Positions 11,991-22,784 of a stretch of DNA of 64,000 nt are shown piece by piece. How positions within the stretch are numbered: the first letter of the stretch is position 1; the number at the start of each line of letters is the position of its first letter. The stretch comes from Paragonimus skrjabini miyazakii. Taxonomy: Eukaryota > Platyhelminthes > Trematoda > Plagiorchiida > Troglotrematidae. A model generated the notes under the pieces. That model saw only the letters and a program-made list of their open reading frames with translations, did no database searches and had not been told where the DNA came from. Where the stretch lies: assembly GCA_014338405.1 (NCBI GenBank), contig JTDE01000450.1, positions 6,782 to 70,781 of the forward strand. Reading direction: 5' to 3'. A program made the position numbers and the translations under genes.

Positions 11991-13243
11991 AGGTTTGAAC
12001 TACATGATTAAGCATAATAACAATAGCTAAATAAAAAGCATTTATAAACTATTACAAATTATTCGGGGGAATAATTTAGTTGGGGGTTGAGCCCATGATT
12101 AAGTAGTGTTGATGATATCTTACTGCCAATCGCTTGGTCGTGAACTAGAGCCTGGTTGTCTCGCGTACTCGAGTTTGGGCAACATGCCAATCGTGAAAGC
12201 TAACACTTTATGGTTCAAAACCTGAAAATCTAGCTTTATTTAAGGATAATAGAGTTTAGCCAACCAAAGCTGTGACTGAATGGATTGCCTGAATGTTGGT
12301 AGCTGTCCACGGTAAGCCGCACGGTTTTGGCATCTGATTTGAAACCTTTCAATCTGCTTTTTGTATACTTTCTTACTGAAGTCAATTCGTTTACAGGCCG
12401 TTCATCTTAGTTCTTGAGCAAGATTATTCACTGAATGTTTGTTTCAATTTGCATAACGTCCTAATAGTGATGAGACTTTTCCATTGTTTTTTTACTAATT
12501 CAACAGCTTATCAAAGTAATCATTTCAAACGTTACGGCATTGGTTGACCTTCCAAGGTATCCTATATGAATTCTTCCTATCACCATATAAAGAGGTTACA
12601 CACATGTTCGAATAACTTTTTTTCTACTTTATTGTCCTGCTCATTGCTAGCAAACAGTTGCTAAAACTTTTGCTTATCAACGAGTGTGTGTGTGGCTTCA
12701 CTGACGCTTTCATTCGTCTACTCTAGACACCTACCTTATTGTGCTTCTGCCACAAAAGTTTCTCATGCAAAAACCGCATCACACTATTAATGATTTTAAT
12801 ACATCACTATGATTTTATGCTACTGATTACATGCACATTTTCTAAACAGTTTAAAGCGCTCAGTTTTTTCACACCCATTTTTTATTGTCGCTTTTCAACT
12901 GATGTTAGAATAGTGGCCCAGTTTAGTGAATTCAGAATCCGTTAGGAATATAAGATTATTACGTTTTAGAAAAGTATTGAAAATGTATGGTGGATTGTCC
13001 CTACTGCGTGTATAATTTCAACAGAATACGAGGAGTGAAACTACGCATGATAGCACCTCGGTAACGTCTATACAACTTTACCGAATAAGAGTTCTGTTTC
13101 CTTATTCACTCCTAAAAGTTACATATCTATTGGTTTACTTCTAATCCGCTATGACATGAAAGACAACGTAAACTTGCTTAGTGGGAAGATTTTTCATTTA
13201 TCTTATTACTTGCTATTATCAAGAAACTCTAGCTGGTTTACAT
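11991..13243. other. No supportable gene
   Basis: AT-rich sequence. One 68-codon plus-strand frame (12739-12945) has no splice signals or family likeness. A short (GT)n run lies near 12685. Nothing else is supported. Confidence 0.4.
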
Positions 13244-13528
13244 TCACCGTAGGGACCGATTAGAACACAAACAACGTTTCTGTCATATATTTGATTTGAA
13301 CCGTCTTCTTAACGCATCTAGTATACGATTTACATTTAATAATTGATTATTTTTACTTACCTGGTTGCAAACGGCGCAGTGATCTTCCGCTTTCATTTTG
13401 CCTATGAAATCTCCAACAAGACACTCTTTGCAAAAGCGTGTCCCACACCATTTACACATATATGTCTGAAAAATGTTTTTAAGCATACAACTTACCGAAT
13501 CATTTCTTGCACATTGCCATCGACACAT
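13244..13528 (-). CDS. Small cysteine-rich (zinc-knuckle-like) protein with mini-introns
   Basis: The minus strand starts with ATG at 13528: exon 13496-13528, a 30-nt intron (13466-13495, GTAAGT...TTTTTCAG), then exon 13361-13465. The product reads MCRWQCARNDS joined to TYMCKWCGTRFCKECLVGDF, then IGKMKAEDHCAVCNQ. The regularly spaced CxxC pairs suggest a zinc-binding treble-clef or RING-like fold. I recognise no named family. A GTAAGT donor follows at 13360. Two acceptors are possible. One at 13318 adds only MR and a stop. One at 13280 adds KRCLCSNRSLR and ends at 13244; I prefer this because it adds a further CxC. The 30-nt intron keeps the frame open if retained. The product would be about 57 residues. 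Confidence 0.55.
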
Positions 13529-13898
13529 TATTGTATTGTTTTGTTAACGTTTTTCACGGCCTAATAGAACAACAAAGTTCGAAAGACTTGATTTAACGAC
13601 AATCTGGTTAGGGGAAAAAGGTGGGAAGAGCAATATTCAAAGACTGTATGCATTACAACCATAAATTAAGTTACCAAGCAACAAAATAACGCGTGTTAAC
13701 GGCGTTGCATTACCCGGCTTTGATTGTTCGCGCATCCATTGTCACGGTAACGCCCTCAACCCTGACTCTAAAAAACAATCTGCACCAAATCAATGATGTG
13801 TGTCAAATGTACCCGCGTGTTCATATTTAGCGGTCAACACACAAGTTCAAATTATTCGTATCAGTGCAGTTTTCACTCCAAAACCTTACGCCATATGA

Positions 13899-14154
13899 AT
13901 GTTATACTTGTTTGAGAATGTCCAATCAAAGGATCACAAAACGTGGAACCACTTTTGTGAGCAGCGAAAGATTTCACCTATTTTATTTTACATACCCGAT
14001 CTATGAACAGTCCATTGAAAACAACTTTGTTTCTTGTTCTACAGATATCACAGTCAATTTTTCCAGTCTCATTCTAACGGGAATCGTGAGCCAAAAAGCT
14101 CCGGAAGGGAGTTTTTGTTCTGAATTACTGAACAAACAGCTGGGCATTCTGTAA
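13899..14154 (+). CDS. Possible two-exon small gene, unrecognised
   Basis: Exon 13899-13956 (ATG...T, phase 1) is followed by a GTGAGC donor. An 88-nt intron ends in a strong acceptor (tttcttgttctacag), and exon 14045-14154 runs to TAA. The joined product begins MLYLFENVQSKDHKTWNHF and continues YITVNFSSLILTGIVSQKAP to LLNKQLGIL, 56 residues in all. The phases match. The terminal exon is the better supported part, because of its acceptor. The ATG directly follows an in-frame TGA, so an upstream exon cannot extend through it without another acceptor. No domain recognised. It is divergent from the cysteine-rich gene at 13.5 kb. Confidence 0.38.
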
Positions 14155-15357
14155 AAATCCAATGCAACATTACCCGAGCGAGAGAGTTTTCAAAGCGACC
14201 GCACCAAGGCTGGCAGAAAACGAGGGAGTTTGATCTTTGAATTCATACTCTTCTTCAACTCGTGTCAAGCAGTTCTAAAATGTGTCTGATCAGAATGTGT
14301 TATGAGAGGACGTAGCTGACAACCGGCCGAATTTTTACACGAAGTTCGTCGCATAGCATGATGTGAAGCGGTGTTACTTACACTGATACATGAATTTGGA
14401 ATTTAGTGTTTTAGGTAGCTTGTAGTCAATGCCAAGTTGAATAACTAATACGCTTACGCACCTCGATAGGTGCTATGAAGATATTCCAAAGTTGCTTGCC
14501 TTAAGGTGTGTAAGGATATGTTCGCAAATTTAAGTTACACGTTGCGGTTAAGCGATCAAAAAAGTTCGCATAACGTCGTTGACGGTTGGCATGTTCAGGT
14601 GTTATCATTTATCAAACATTACGCTTCACACACTGACTATATCACTGGTCCTTAACTTCGCTCAGTGTTGGTTTAGTTTTGCGCATATCACAAGCCCTCT
14701 TTTATATTTTAACCCACAAACATTTAATATTTGTTAGTTGGGTTCCTTTTTATTGCGTATGATTTCACGTTTGCCTGCGTTTAGATAAAGTGCATCGTGC
14801 ACCAAAAGTTTACATTTTCAAGACAGTGTTTACACTATAGATAGAAATGAAAGTATCTAACGCTTCACAAAAGTTTCACAATTTTTGGATGTTCTTGCAT
14901 TTTGATGATATGCAATGTTATCTTTTTGTCTGGACCTATGGTGTTTACGACCAGCAGGGAATGACGCATGACAACTACGTTCATTTTGAGAATCAAATAG
15001 AACTAATCCAAACGAGACGTCTGTGCGCGAAAACCGTGATTTTGAATTTCTCTGTGCATTTTCCGTCGGAGCCTATGTACATGGGGTCTTCAAAAGTCAA
15101 TGATTTACTTCTGGTTGGTCGTATTGATTCTCTCATGAATAAACGTACATTCCAGATGATTTTTCTTCCAAAGAATATTCTCCGGACGAATAGCAAGAGT
15201 TCGTCAGACCGTTGCAAATCGATGCAGAAATAACTTATGCAGAATCAGTTGACCGATTATCTGAGGGAGCTTTGCCTGTAAAACAGCTGAGTTTCAGTGG
15301 CATTCGAACCAACAAAAGATGTCACACATCATACATAGCATATTATCTGCCAGCTGA
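14155..15357. other. No firm gene
   Basis: Open frames at 14847-15233 (+) and 14993-15217 (-) overlap each other and neither has convincing splice sites. No family likeness was seen. Confidence 0.35.
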
Positions 15358-15600
15358 ACTGTAAATTGTTCGTGAACTTGACCCTGCCTTGGACTTAGTG
15401 ACCTTTCCTAACACATCAATCGACTATCCACCCAACCCACCCCTAAACTGTTCGATATAAAAAAACCGTTCCATGTTATTGTAAATTTGGTACTGATGAG
15501 TCAATACGAAATGCTTGCATCTACCAGTTTTCGTGTTCTAACGGTGTTGTTCAAACTTCTGAAGGGAACGAACTGTTTTAAATTTTGAACTGTAAATGAC
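15358..15600 (+). repeat. Solo PLE terminal repeat (pLTR)
   Basis: From about 15358 the sequence follows the right arm of the PLE at 9.2-11.4 kb: a gaac(c/t)tgaccct-type block, then ggacttagtgacctttccta, then a purine run before the hammerhead. It continues into the segment shared with 11871-11990. No RT or endonuclease adjoins it, so it looks like a solo or heavily 5'-truncated copy. It contains the best-preserved PLE-type hammerhead in the window. Confidence 0.6.
15487..15527 (+). ncRNA. Type I hammerhead ribozyme motif (PLE-type, minimal)
   Basis: All conserved core positions are present: CTGATGA (15493-15499), GAAA (15508-15511), and an ATC cleavage triplet ending at 15521. Stem I pairs TTGGTA (15487-15492) with TACCAG (15522-15527). 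Stem II is short, GT/AC around CAAT. Stem III pairs ATGC with GCAT across a 2-nt loop. Predicted cleavage is after 15521. Hammerheads with tiny stem III in PLE terminal repeats are known from many metazoans. Short stems II and III usually imply activity as a dimer. Activity here is inferred, not shown. Confidence 0.75.
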
Positions 15601-18585
15601 GGACCTGTTGTTCAAAGGTATTGCGTTTGATCTTTATTGCCCATTCATCCCTCTCCTTCACAACGTGATACAGAGGGCAGACTGTCTCGGTGAGGTCAGT
15701 TAGACATGTAAAGACGGGATCTATCAACCTCTGTGTTTAGCATTCCGGTTATACTCCTCGTTAACAGTGAGGCATATTTATTGGTGTTGAGGAGTTAATC
15801 AGTCAAGGTACGCAATGGCAGTGCAACTAGTGCGGTTGAAGTCGGTCACCAATACATGAACAATAGTCACAGCCTTACGCAGGCAAAATCGTATGGAAAA
15901 CTTAGAGGGGTGTATCAAAGTCCTGTACGTAAAATCATGTTTCATTGTCCAGAGAAAAAGTCAACTGGCTAACGCCGCGTGGAAAATTGAGTCAGTGAAA
16001 GACTGTTGGTCAGCTAAGTCAATTAATTGGGGAGGTTGCTATGGAGAGGAATAATTCAGAAAGAACTCCATGGAATGTAAGATAAACGTGGCCGGGATTA
16101 CGAATAATGATAATAATACATAAAGTGCCAAGTAAGTCTGAAGCGTCGCAAAAATGAACCACAATCGACTACTCATACGTAACTAAATGCATATCCCACT
16201 ACTGTACGCGTTCGTTAAAAGAACACTTTGGAATACAAGATGCATAGCACTAGACATTCTTTGGCAACACTAAAACATTCATCTAGCGAGCATCGCTAAC
16301 AAATTGCACAGCGGATTATAGATTGTCTATATACCAAACTGGCCAAGATAAAAAAAATTAATGAGATGTTTTATTTTACCGCTAGATGACACACAGTTCA
16401 TGCGTTTGCAGAATCATCAAAGTATGTTCATCTACGTGTGTTTCGTCGTTTTGGTTACCATCAGATTCGGTGGATAATCCGGCGTCATGTGCGTGATCCG
16501 AAAGTATAGTTAAAAGCGCCAATATAACACATACTACTGTTTGACGCAATCAGTAGGCAATTTCATTTATAATAATAGAAAACCAGCCCTACCATCAGGC
16601 TAACAGGAGGCTCATTCCAGCACGGGAAATCAACCAGCTGGTTCGGACGAAGCCCAGAGTACAAAAACGTAATGAGGAAATTCAACGCCTGAAAGACAAC
16701 GTACCATTCTCAGTTTATCACCTCTCTTGTCTAAATGCAGCAAGTTCCTTGAATTCGACTAACCAGACGCTAAGTCGTACCTCTGGATAACTATTTCCCA
16801 CAGGAGTCGAAATGCTCATGTCGAAATGTTCATTAGCATCAAAGTCTCATCCCTGTCAGATGTAGTTAACCTGGTGATGAATAGATCAACCCCAAGTTAC
16901 ATTCATACCATCATGTTGCTTCTATCTTTATATCTTCCATTGGTTTTGACGATAACTCATCTAGGGTGTCTGCCACAACATGAACTAATCCGACAATCAA
17001 AAACGGTAGTTGACCGTCGTTAGGTAGCACCACGATACACCGTACTCCCTTGAAATGCCCATGTGTCCATTATCATTTACAGTTCAGTTGTGGAAGTCGC
17101 ACACCTTTAAGTCACCGGCGAATCCAGAAAATATCGCACCGCTTGAACGTGCTACTAACGTCGATTCAATAAAGTTGTAACTGCAATACAGCGGATGGTC
17201 TCACTAACAACGATATTGAAAAACGCCGACTCATCAAGACCACTGTGAGGTCATTAGACCAGTAAGAATTCTAACTTTTCAATCAATGGGGATTCATTTT
17301 TAAGCAACTACTCACTGAAGTAACGGCAGAAATGACCTGATCATATGCCACTTCGGTTGCATAAATGTGCTTGGTTGAAGTGTGGCTTAAACTAATGTGA
17401 CAGCATTCCGTTTAACCGTGGACCACCATTCTAAGATGATCGTAGACAGTTTAGTTTCATTGCTATTCTTACCATTTTTATAACTTGCTCAATGTGGGTT
17501 TTGCCTAAAACGCGAAACTACAGTAAAATGAATTTATTATTACTAAAGATCAATAATTTCTCATGAATGTTACCCATTTCAGTACACAGCTTTGACGCTC
17601 ATACGTGCACGATCTCAAATACAGGTTTCGATAGCCTCTCTGCCTTCTCAAGTATAATTGAAACAACAGTATTTCAAGTTTGTTGAAGGAAATGAACCAT
17701 CACCTTCAACTATGGATTGTTGCATATACTTACTGGAAGGTACCGACATATCTTGCCAGGAAAGGGTGGTCCTTTTCTTGTAAGGAGCTCTCTTGATTGC
17801 CCTTTAAAGTCAACGTTTATAACGCAACTTATTGGTGTCAGGTAAACCAGTCATGTCCACTGCTGTATTTGTACTGTACAGCAGAGCCAACCGCTTACGT
17901 GTGTATACTTTATGGTCACGTTGTCTGGCATTAGGCCACCGACCTCCATAATATGGCGGTAAACGCGTACTTTAGTGATCAGTCAGATGAGGTCACTTAG
18001 GTGCTTATGTTTTACTGAACGACGGTGACAAGCGATTACTATGCTTCGAGTGGCCAGATGGAGTTACATCATTGCTGATTTTTAAGCATTTCTTAATAAC
18101 CTCAGGGAGTCCATTATCGTTGTATTCTGCAATCGCACGCATGAGATTTTAAGACAGAATTACTTTTTTGCTTGCCCTGCGTGCTTCTGTTAAGTGCAAA
18201 ATATTCTTCATTTATTCTCATATTCTCAACTTCGTTGTCCTTTTTCAAACTAATATCGTTCAATATTATTCCAGCATAGAACTTCGTCACTCAGGCTGTT
18301 TGACTGTAATCTCTTGAGTCCAGTTTACGCATCCACATTTGAACAAAAGGAGTTTACCTGGTTGATTGTTGAAGGAGGAAGCTAGTAGCGTTTAAGCAGA
18401 TGTAACTGCGAATGCAACAAACGACTGACTGACTTTGGACAATATTCGAAAAGACCAAAGTACATCATGTAGTTAAACCTGAAAGATAACGAACAGACTT
18501 TTCAAATGAGGAACATGGGACAGCTATTGTAGTCAGGCGTCAATGTATAAGGATGTCTTCCACAATTCTTATTTGCACTTCAAAT
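15601..18585. other. No supportable gene
   Basis: About 3 kb with only short open frames (for example 16826-17023 +) lacking splice context. No retroelement motif was readable and no tandem repeat was seen. Confidence 0.4.
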
Positions 18586-18770
18586 GAAAGTCATCGTGTG
18601 TTAATGTTTAAACAGAATCTAATTAACGCCTTATAGTAGGAGTATAAGAAAAGGACTGAAAACATATTCCGGAATCAGCGGTAAATATCGGGCAACCTGA
18701 CCATTACTCACAAGCGAAAGTGGATAAGCGTTCACATATGATAATTCGGCCGTGCCTAATGTGAGGTCAA

Positions 18771-18825
18771 TGGCGCAGTGGTAAACACGGTTGCCTCATG
18801 AACAGCGTGGCCGTGGTTCCAGTCC
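18771..18825 (+). promoter_or_regulatory. Internal RNA polymerase III promoter (A and B boxes) of SINE copy 1
   Basis: tggcgcagtgg fits the A-box consensus TRGYNNARNGG. ggttccagtcc differs from the B-box consensus GGTTCGANNCC at the CG step. The spacing suits a tRNA-type promoter. Confidence 0.6.
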
Positions 18826-18843
18826 CGGAAGTGACGATGATAT

Positions 18844-18888
18844 GCACTACTGACGAGCTCTAATGAGAGCGAAACTCGAGTCTAGTGC
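18844..18888 (+). ncRNA. Type I hammerhead ribozyme motif in SINE copy 1
   Basis: The core is complete: CTGACGA (18850-18856), GAAA (18871-18874), cleavage triplet GTC ending at 18882. Stem I is a perfect six-pair helix, GCACTA (18844-18849) with TAGTGC (18883-18888). Stem II is five pairs, GCTCT/AGAGC with an AATG loop. Stem III is the self-complementary ACTCGAGT (18874-18881). Expected cleavage is after 18882. The palindromic stem III is like that of schistosome Sm-alpha hammerheads and suggests dimer-dependent cleavage. No core position is mutated. Confidence 0.85.
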
Positions 18889-19100
18889 TTCTTTTCGAAA
18901 GGGGCCGACTGGAAAGTCTATGAGAATGCGACAGCTGCGATCAATTGTGGGTGATGTTCAATCTATATGAAAATCAAAATCCCCTACTACTCATCAGAAA
19001 GTCATTATATGTTATTGTTTAAACAGAATCTAACTAACGCCTTATAGTAGGAGTATAAGAAAAGGACTGAAAACATATTCCGGAATCAGCGGTAAATATC

Positions 19101-21317
19101 ACAACACTATTTATGGGCTGAAAATCAGGGTTATTATATGCAACGAAAGCATTTCGTTTGCTTCAGTGACAAGAATAAACTTAAAGTGAACAGGATTAAT
19201 GGATGTGAATGCTATTGGTATCGTGCAGCAGGAGCCATGGTTCGGCCAGTGCACCAGCGATAGGCGGTCAGTGTTTCCACGTAATCAATCTTAACAAAAC
19301 ATGAGTAAAAAGATTAACTGTTATGTTATGGCATTGGAATGTCTTTTGTTACCGTTCCATTCTTGAACGTAGCAGAGGAATTTCAGTCTTCCACAAGGCA
19401 ACGCCTTTGTTCAGACAAGTTTGGAAGTGTCTGCAGTGTAACTTTCAAGCGAACGGAAACTCGGTGGGCTTTATCAGTTTATGGATTGTATTGATGTACC
19501 TTGATGAAGGAATTCAAGGCTGATTTGGCAATCGTTTTGAGACGAGTGCAATGGTGATGATCAGCTGAAGGGTTTGCAATCAGTATGTCCAGATAATGAG
19601 GCGAAATGACTAAATCACGTTGTACTGAGCCAACGTGACTGATCTTCAACGTGTTTGGATGGACCAAGATCACTTTGATATCACTAAGACCTTTTGGCTC
19701 CGATAGACGTTTGACGTTGCGTTGTTTAGGTCGAAAGCCCGGTAGGTGGCGCAGCTAACCAACTGAAACGGATAGTTTTTCAGCAATTCCGCATAAACAT
19801 CATCATTTGCTGTTTGACTGAGTAATACCAGTTTGTTTTTTGCTTATCATAGGGGCACCACGCACGTGGATTGCTCTGTCGTTGTTCTGAAAAACAGAAT
19901 GGGTTGACAGTGGTCGGAAATGATCGTCAGTATTTTGCTACACTCGATTATGAACATCTTGATTATGAAATCGAGAAGAGCACCCATCAATCCACCAACC
20001 ACTGTTGTTCCTGCAGCAGAGGTCAGGTGCAGTGTCCGGCAGTCCGCAAAAGTCGAATTTGTTTGTGATTTCTCGCCTGTACTGAAGTGTGAAGAAAACA
20101 CGCAGAACGTAATTCACCCACGTAAATTCCAGTGATTTCTCTCCGAGTTATCCATGCTAAAAATCCCAAGTTGGAGAAATGCTGCTGTAAACGGATTCGT
20201 TCTAACTGCCTGCAGTTACTGTTGACTATTCCCTTCTGTAATGATTATCACTTCTTTATCATCGGGTGGGCCACCACTTTAGGGCGCTTGAAGTGACCGA
20301 ATGTGGACGGTTTCTGTGGGATTTCAGAAGAAGCGCCTTTACCAATCAGTGTAATATTATTGATTAATTATGTAAAACTAAAGCGATTTCTTCTGATGTT
20401 ATTTGCCACATGCACTTGCAGTGAACATTCATTCGACTCGCCGTTTATTTGAATCATGATAATGTAGCAAGGAACCAATCCAACGTCGCATGCAAATACC
20501 ACACCAGGATTGGACGAAAAGTTTCAATGTTACATCTTTCGTTACTCGCCAAGTTCCTTGTTCTGCATTTCACCAGTCCGTCTACAGCGTGTGTGTAGAT
20601 CAGCCAATGGAAGATTGAATTTTTTCGATACTGATGTATAAATCGGGATTCTTATTTCATGAATAACAAATTTAACCAGTTCCAGGTCTTTTCCTTGTTA
20701 CTTTCGAGTACCATTTCTAAGACTGTTCAAAATCCCTAATCCCGAGTGTTACCATACCACATCAAGGAGTGTTTCAATACACCAATACGACCTGAAATTC
20801 TGTTTATCGTCTATCAATTATTCATTTTTCTCAAAACGAGATTTCACTTCGGTCACTATACATCGCTTCAAACACCGAGACTAATTTCATTATGTTGAAC
20901 TAGTGGAATTGAATGTCATGTGAAATGACATTATCCTCCATACTATTAGGTTGTTATGATCAATCACATCAATCTCGCTGATATCTAACTGTATATGTGG
21001 TTCACCACACAGTTACAATATGAAAATATTTGTTGATTTTCGCTGGTTTGCCTTTTGGATTCACAACGATTGTGAGAAGGATCGTGCTATCATTGTCTGC
21101 TTGAATATTCAGGGATGATAATTCAGAATCTGCGCTGAGGTGGTCTCAGTTGAAATGAACACATCTCATGTTTGATCGAAGGTAGAAATCTTTTCTGTCA
21201 GTCTGTTGCCACAAATATGGCATTTTTTAAATGTTATTTTTTAGTGCTTTAATAGACCACAACGCTCTGGTGAAGAACAACACACCCCAAATCTGAACAT
21301 AATCGACAGCGACCATT
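19101..21317. other. No firm gene
   Basis: Mutually antisense open frames at 19323-19673 and 19847-20135 have no convincing exon structure. Nothing repeat-like could be classified. Confidence 0.35.
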
Positions 21318-22465
21318 AGTAGTTCTCACTTCGTTGGACCACAGAAGAATCTAGTGCAAGACATGGAAGCATACGTAGAAAGATCTGAAAACATTGAGTG
21401 GGTTGTATTCCGTAGGAATTCTGCTGAAAAATTTTCACGCATTGTGAAATAGTGAGAAGCAGTAGAATCTGTGAATTGTTTACGGGGAATGTCACTGCAA
21501 CTTGACAGATGTTTTCGGAATCTAGCAAACAGTACAAACGTTTGGGTGAAAAAACAAGGAAAACAAGTGAACAATACATCTAGCTGCAGAACACACAAGC
21601 CTAAATCAATCTACCAACCAACTGATGGGAAACAGAAAAATAAATTAAGCGCCGGACATAAAAGGAACACCTTCGGAATTCGGTGAAAGTATCAATAACG
21701 TGAAGTGATCATGTCGTGTTGTTACTCAAAGTAATCTCGAGACACTTGACAGAAATAAATCGAAACGAAGGCACATTATTTACATGAAAGAAGGAACCTG
21801 CGTTAAGTTTTTCATATTGATTCTCTATCATGAACGAAAACAGAGCAACAACACATTCAGGCGTGTTACAAGAATCTGATTAAATTGTTAACTTGGATAA
21901 ACTATCCAGCAAGGAGGGAGATGAAAACCAAATTAGGCGTTTGAAGTCCAACACCACATCGTCTGCATATTTGATAACAAATGTATGACTGTCTGCTAGT
22001 AGGGATGCAATACAAAATGAAAATATGGAATAAGAGAGGATTGCACCCTGTAGAGTACCTGAGCCAATGATTAGTGGCAGTGAGTTTGGTTCACTGAATT
22101 CAATGAACTGATTTCGAATTGTAAATTAATCGCGTCAGAGCTTGACAGCTGCAATTTGGATCCCAGATTCTCTGAGAACTTTAAGTAGCGTCATTCATAC
22201 AACTCTGTCAAAAACATCGCTACATTTCAAAGAACATATGTGGATGGCTCTTGATTTTCCACCAAGCAATGACAGAATGGAACGTACCAGACAAATGACA
22301 GCATTAAGGGTACGGCAAGTGTGCCGATAGACAACATAACTAGAGTTAGTGATAATCATTTGAGTTTTCACTAGAGCATAAATAAATTTTGCGACAACTT
22401 TCAGTGCTACAGATATACATGAAATTGGACAAAATTTCGTCTTTCCCTTTTGGATTTTGGTCCTG
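21318..22465 (-). mobile_element. CR1-like non-LTR retrotransposon fragment (minus strand)
   Basis: Read on the minus strand, RT blocks appear in order from 22460 downwards. They are PKGKTKFCPISCISVALKVV..., then LNAVICLVRSILSLLGGKSR, then DVFDRVV.MTLLKVLRESGI, then PLIIGSGTLQGAILS. Next is HTFVIKYADDVVL, with the intact catalytic YADD near 21955-21966. A 3' portion at 21326-21598 reads RKHLSSCSDIPRKQFTDSTA and NTTHSMFSDLSTYASMSCTR, related to the tail of the copy at 5.8 kb. Stops interrupt several blocks. It ends where the RTE-like element begins at about 22465. Confidence 0.72.
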
Positions 22466-22784
22466 ACCTATACTGCTACCTTGGCGAGATGGTCGGGCTT
22501 GTGTACTGTTTTGACATGGCGGGCTATGCTGACTAGGACTCCGGTACTTCCAGGTGCAACCTTGTCACACAGGCCAAAGGGTAGCAGTCAGACGAAAAGC
22601 AGTTACATTCACAGAATTGTACGTCGCACTACTGACAGCATAGGAGTGTTTAGGTAGTGAGGCACAAACCTATGGACATAGAGCAGAACTATATTTATAG
22701 TTGTGGCACTGCTGTCTTCCGTATCACGAAGAAGGGGGTTAGAAAAGGTACCCTCAAACAAAGAGCACTCCGATCGCCCAACGG

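Larger units (their letters stand above)
18700..18970 (+). mobile_element. tRNA-derived SINE with hammerhead (copy 1, best preserved)
   Basis: The element shares about 270 nt with 38770-39040 and about 160 nt with 44715-44880. It has pol III type 2 promoter elements: an A box tggcgcagtgg (18771-18781) and a B box ggttccagtcc (18815-18825) about 33 nt downstream. These resemble a tRNA gene body, but no acceptor or anticodon arms fold. The hammerhead follows 20 nt after the B box. This layout matches the Sm-alpha family of schistosomes. No RT is encoded, so it would rely on another element for mobility. Confidence 0.75.
18586..19100 (+). repeat. Pair of 104-bp direct repeats flanking a SINE
   Basis: Copies at 18586-18689 and 18997-19100 have equal length and about five differences. 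All differences fall in the first 45 nt, and the last 60 nt are identical, including tccggaatcagcggtaaata. The 307-nt spacer contains the tRNA-derived SINE. The offset is 411 nt. This may be a 1.25-copy tandem duplication, or terminal repeats of a composite element. An ordinary LINE-type target-site duplication would be far shorter. Confidence 0.8.

Noticed and set aside
18760..18830. A functional tRNA gene
   Set aside because: A and B boxes are present but no acceptor stem, anticodon arm or T arm folds; repeated copies show it is a SINE.
19943..20076. Minus-strand stretch CGLPDTAPDLCCRNNSGWWI, fibrinogen-like at first glance
   Set aside because: No valid donor follows, the other two frames are equally open, and the cysteine/tryptophan pattern does not continue.
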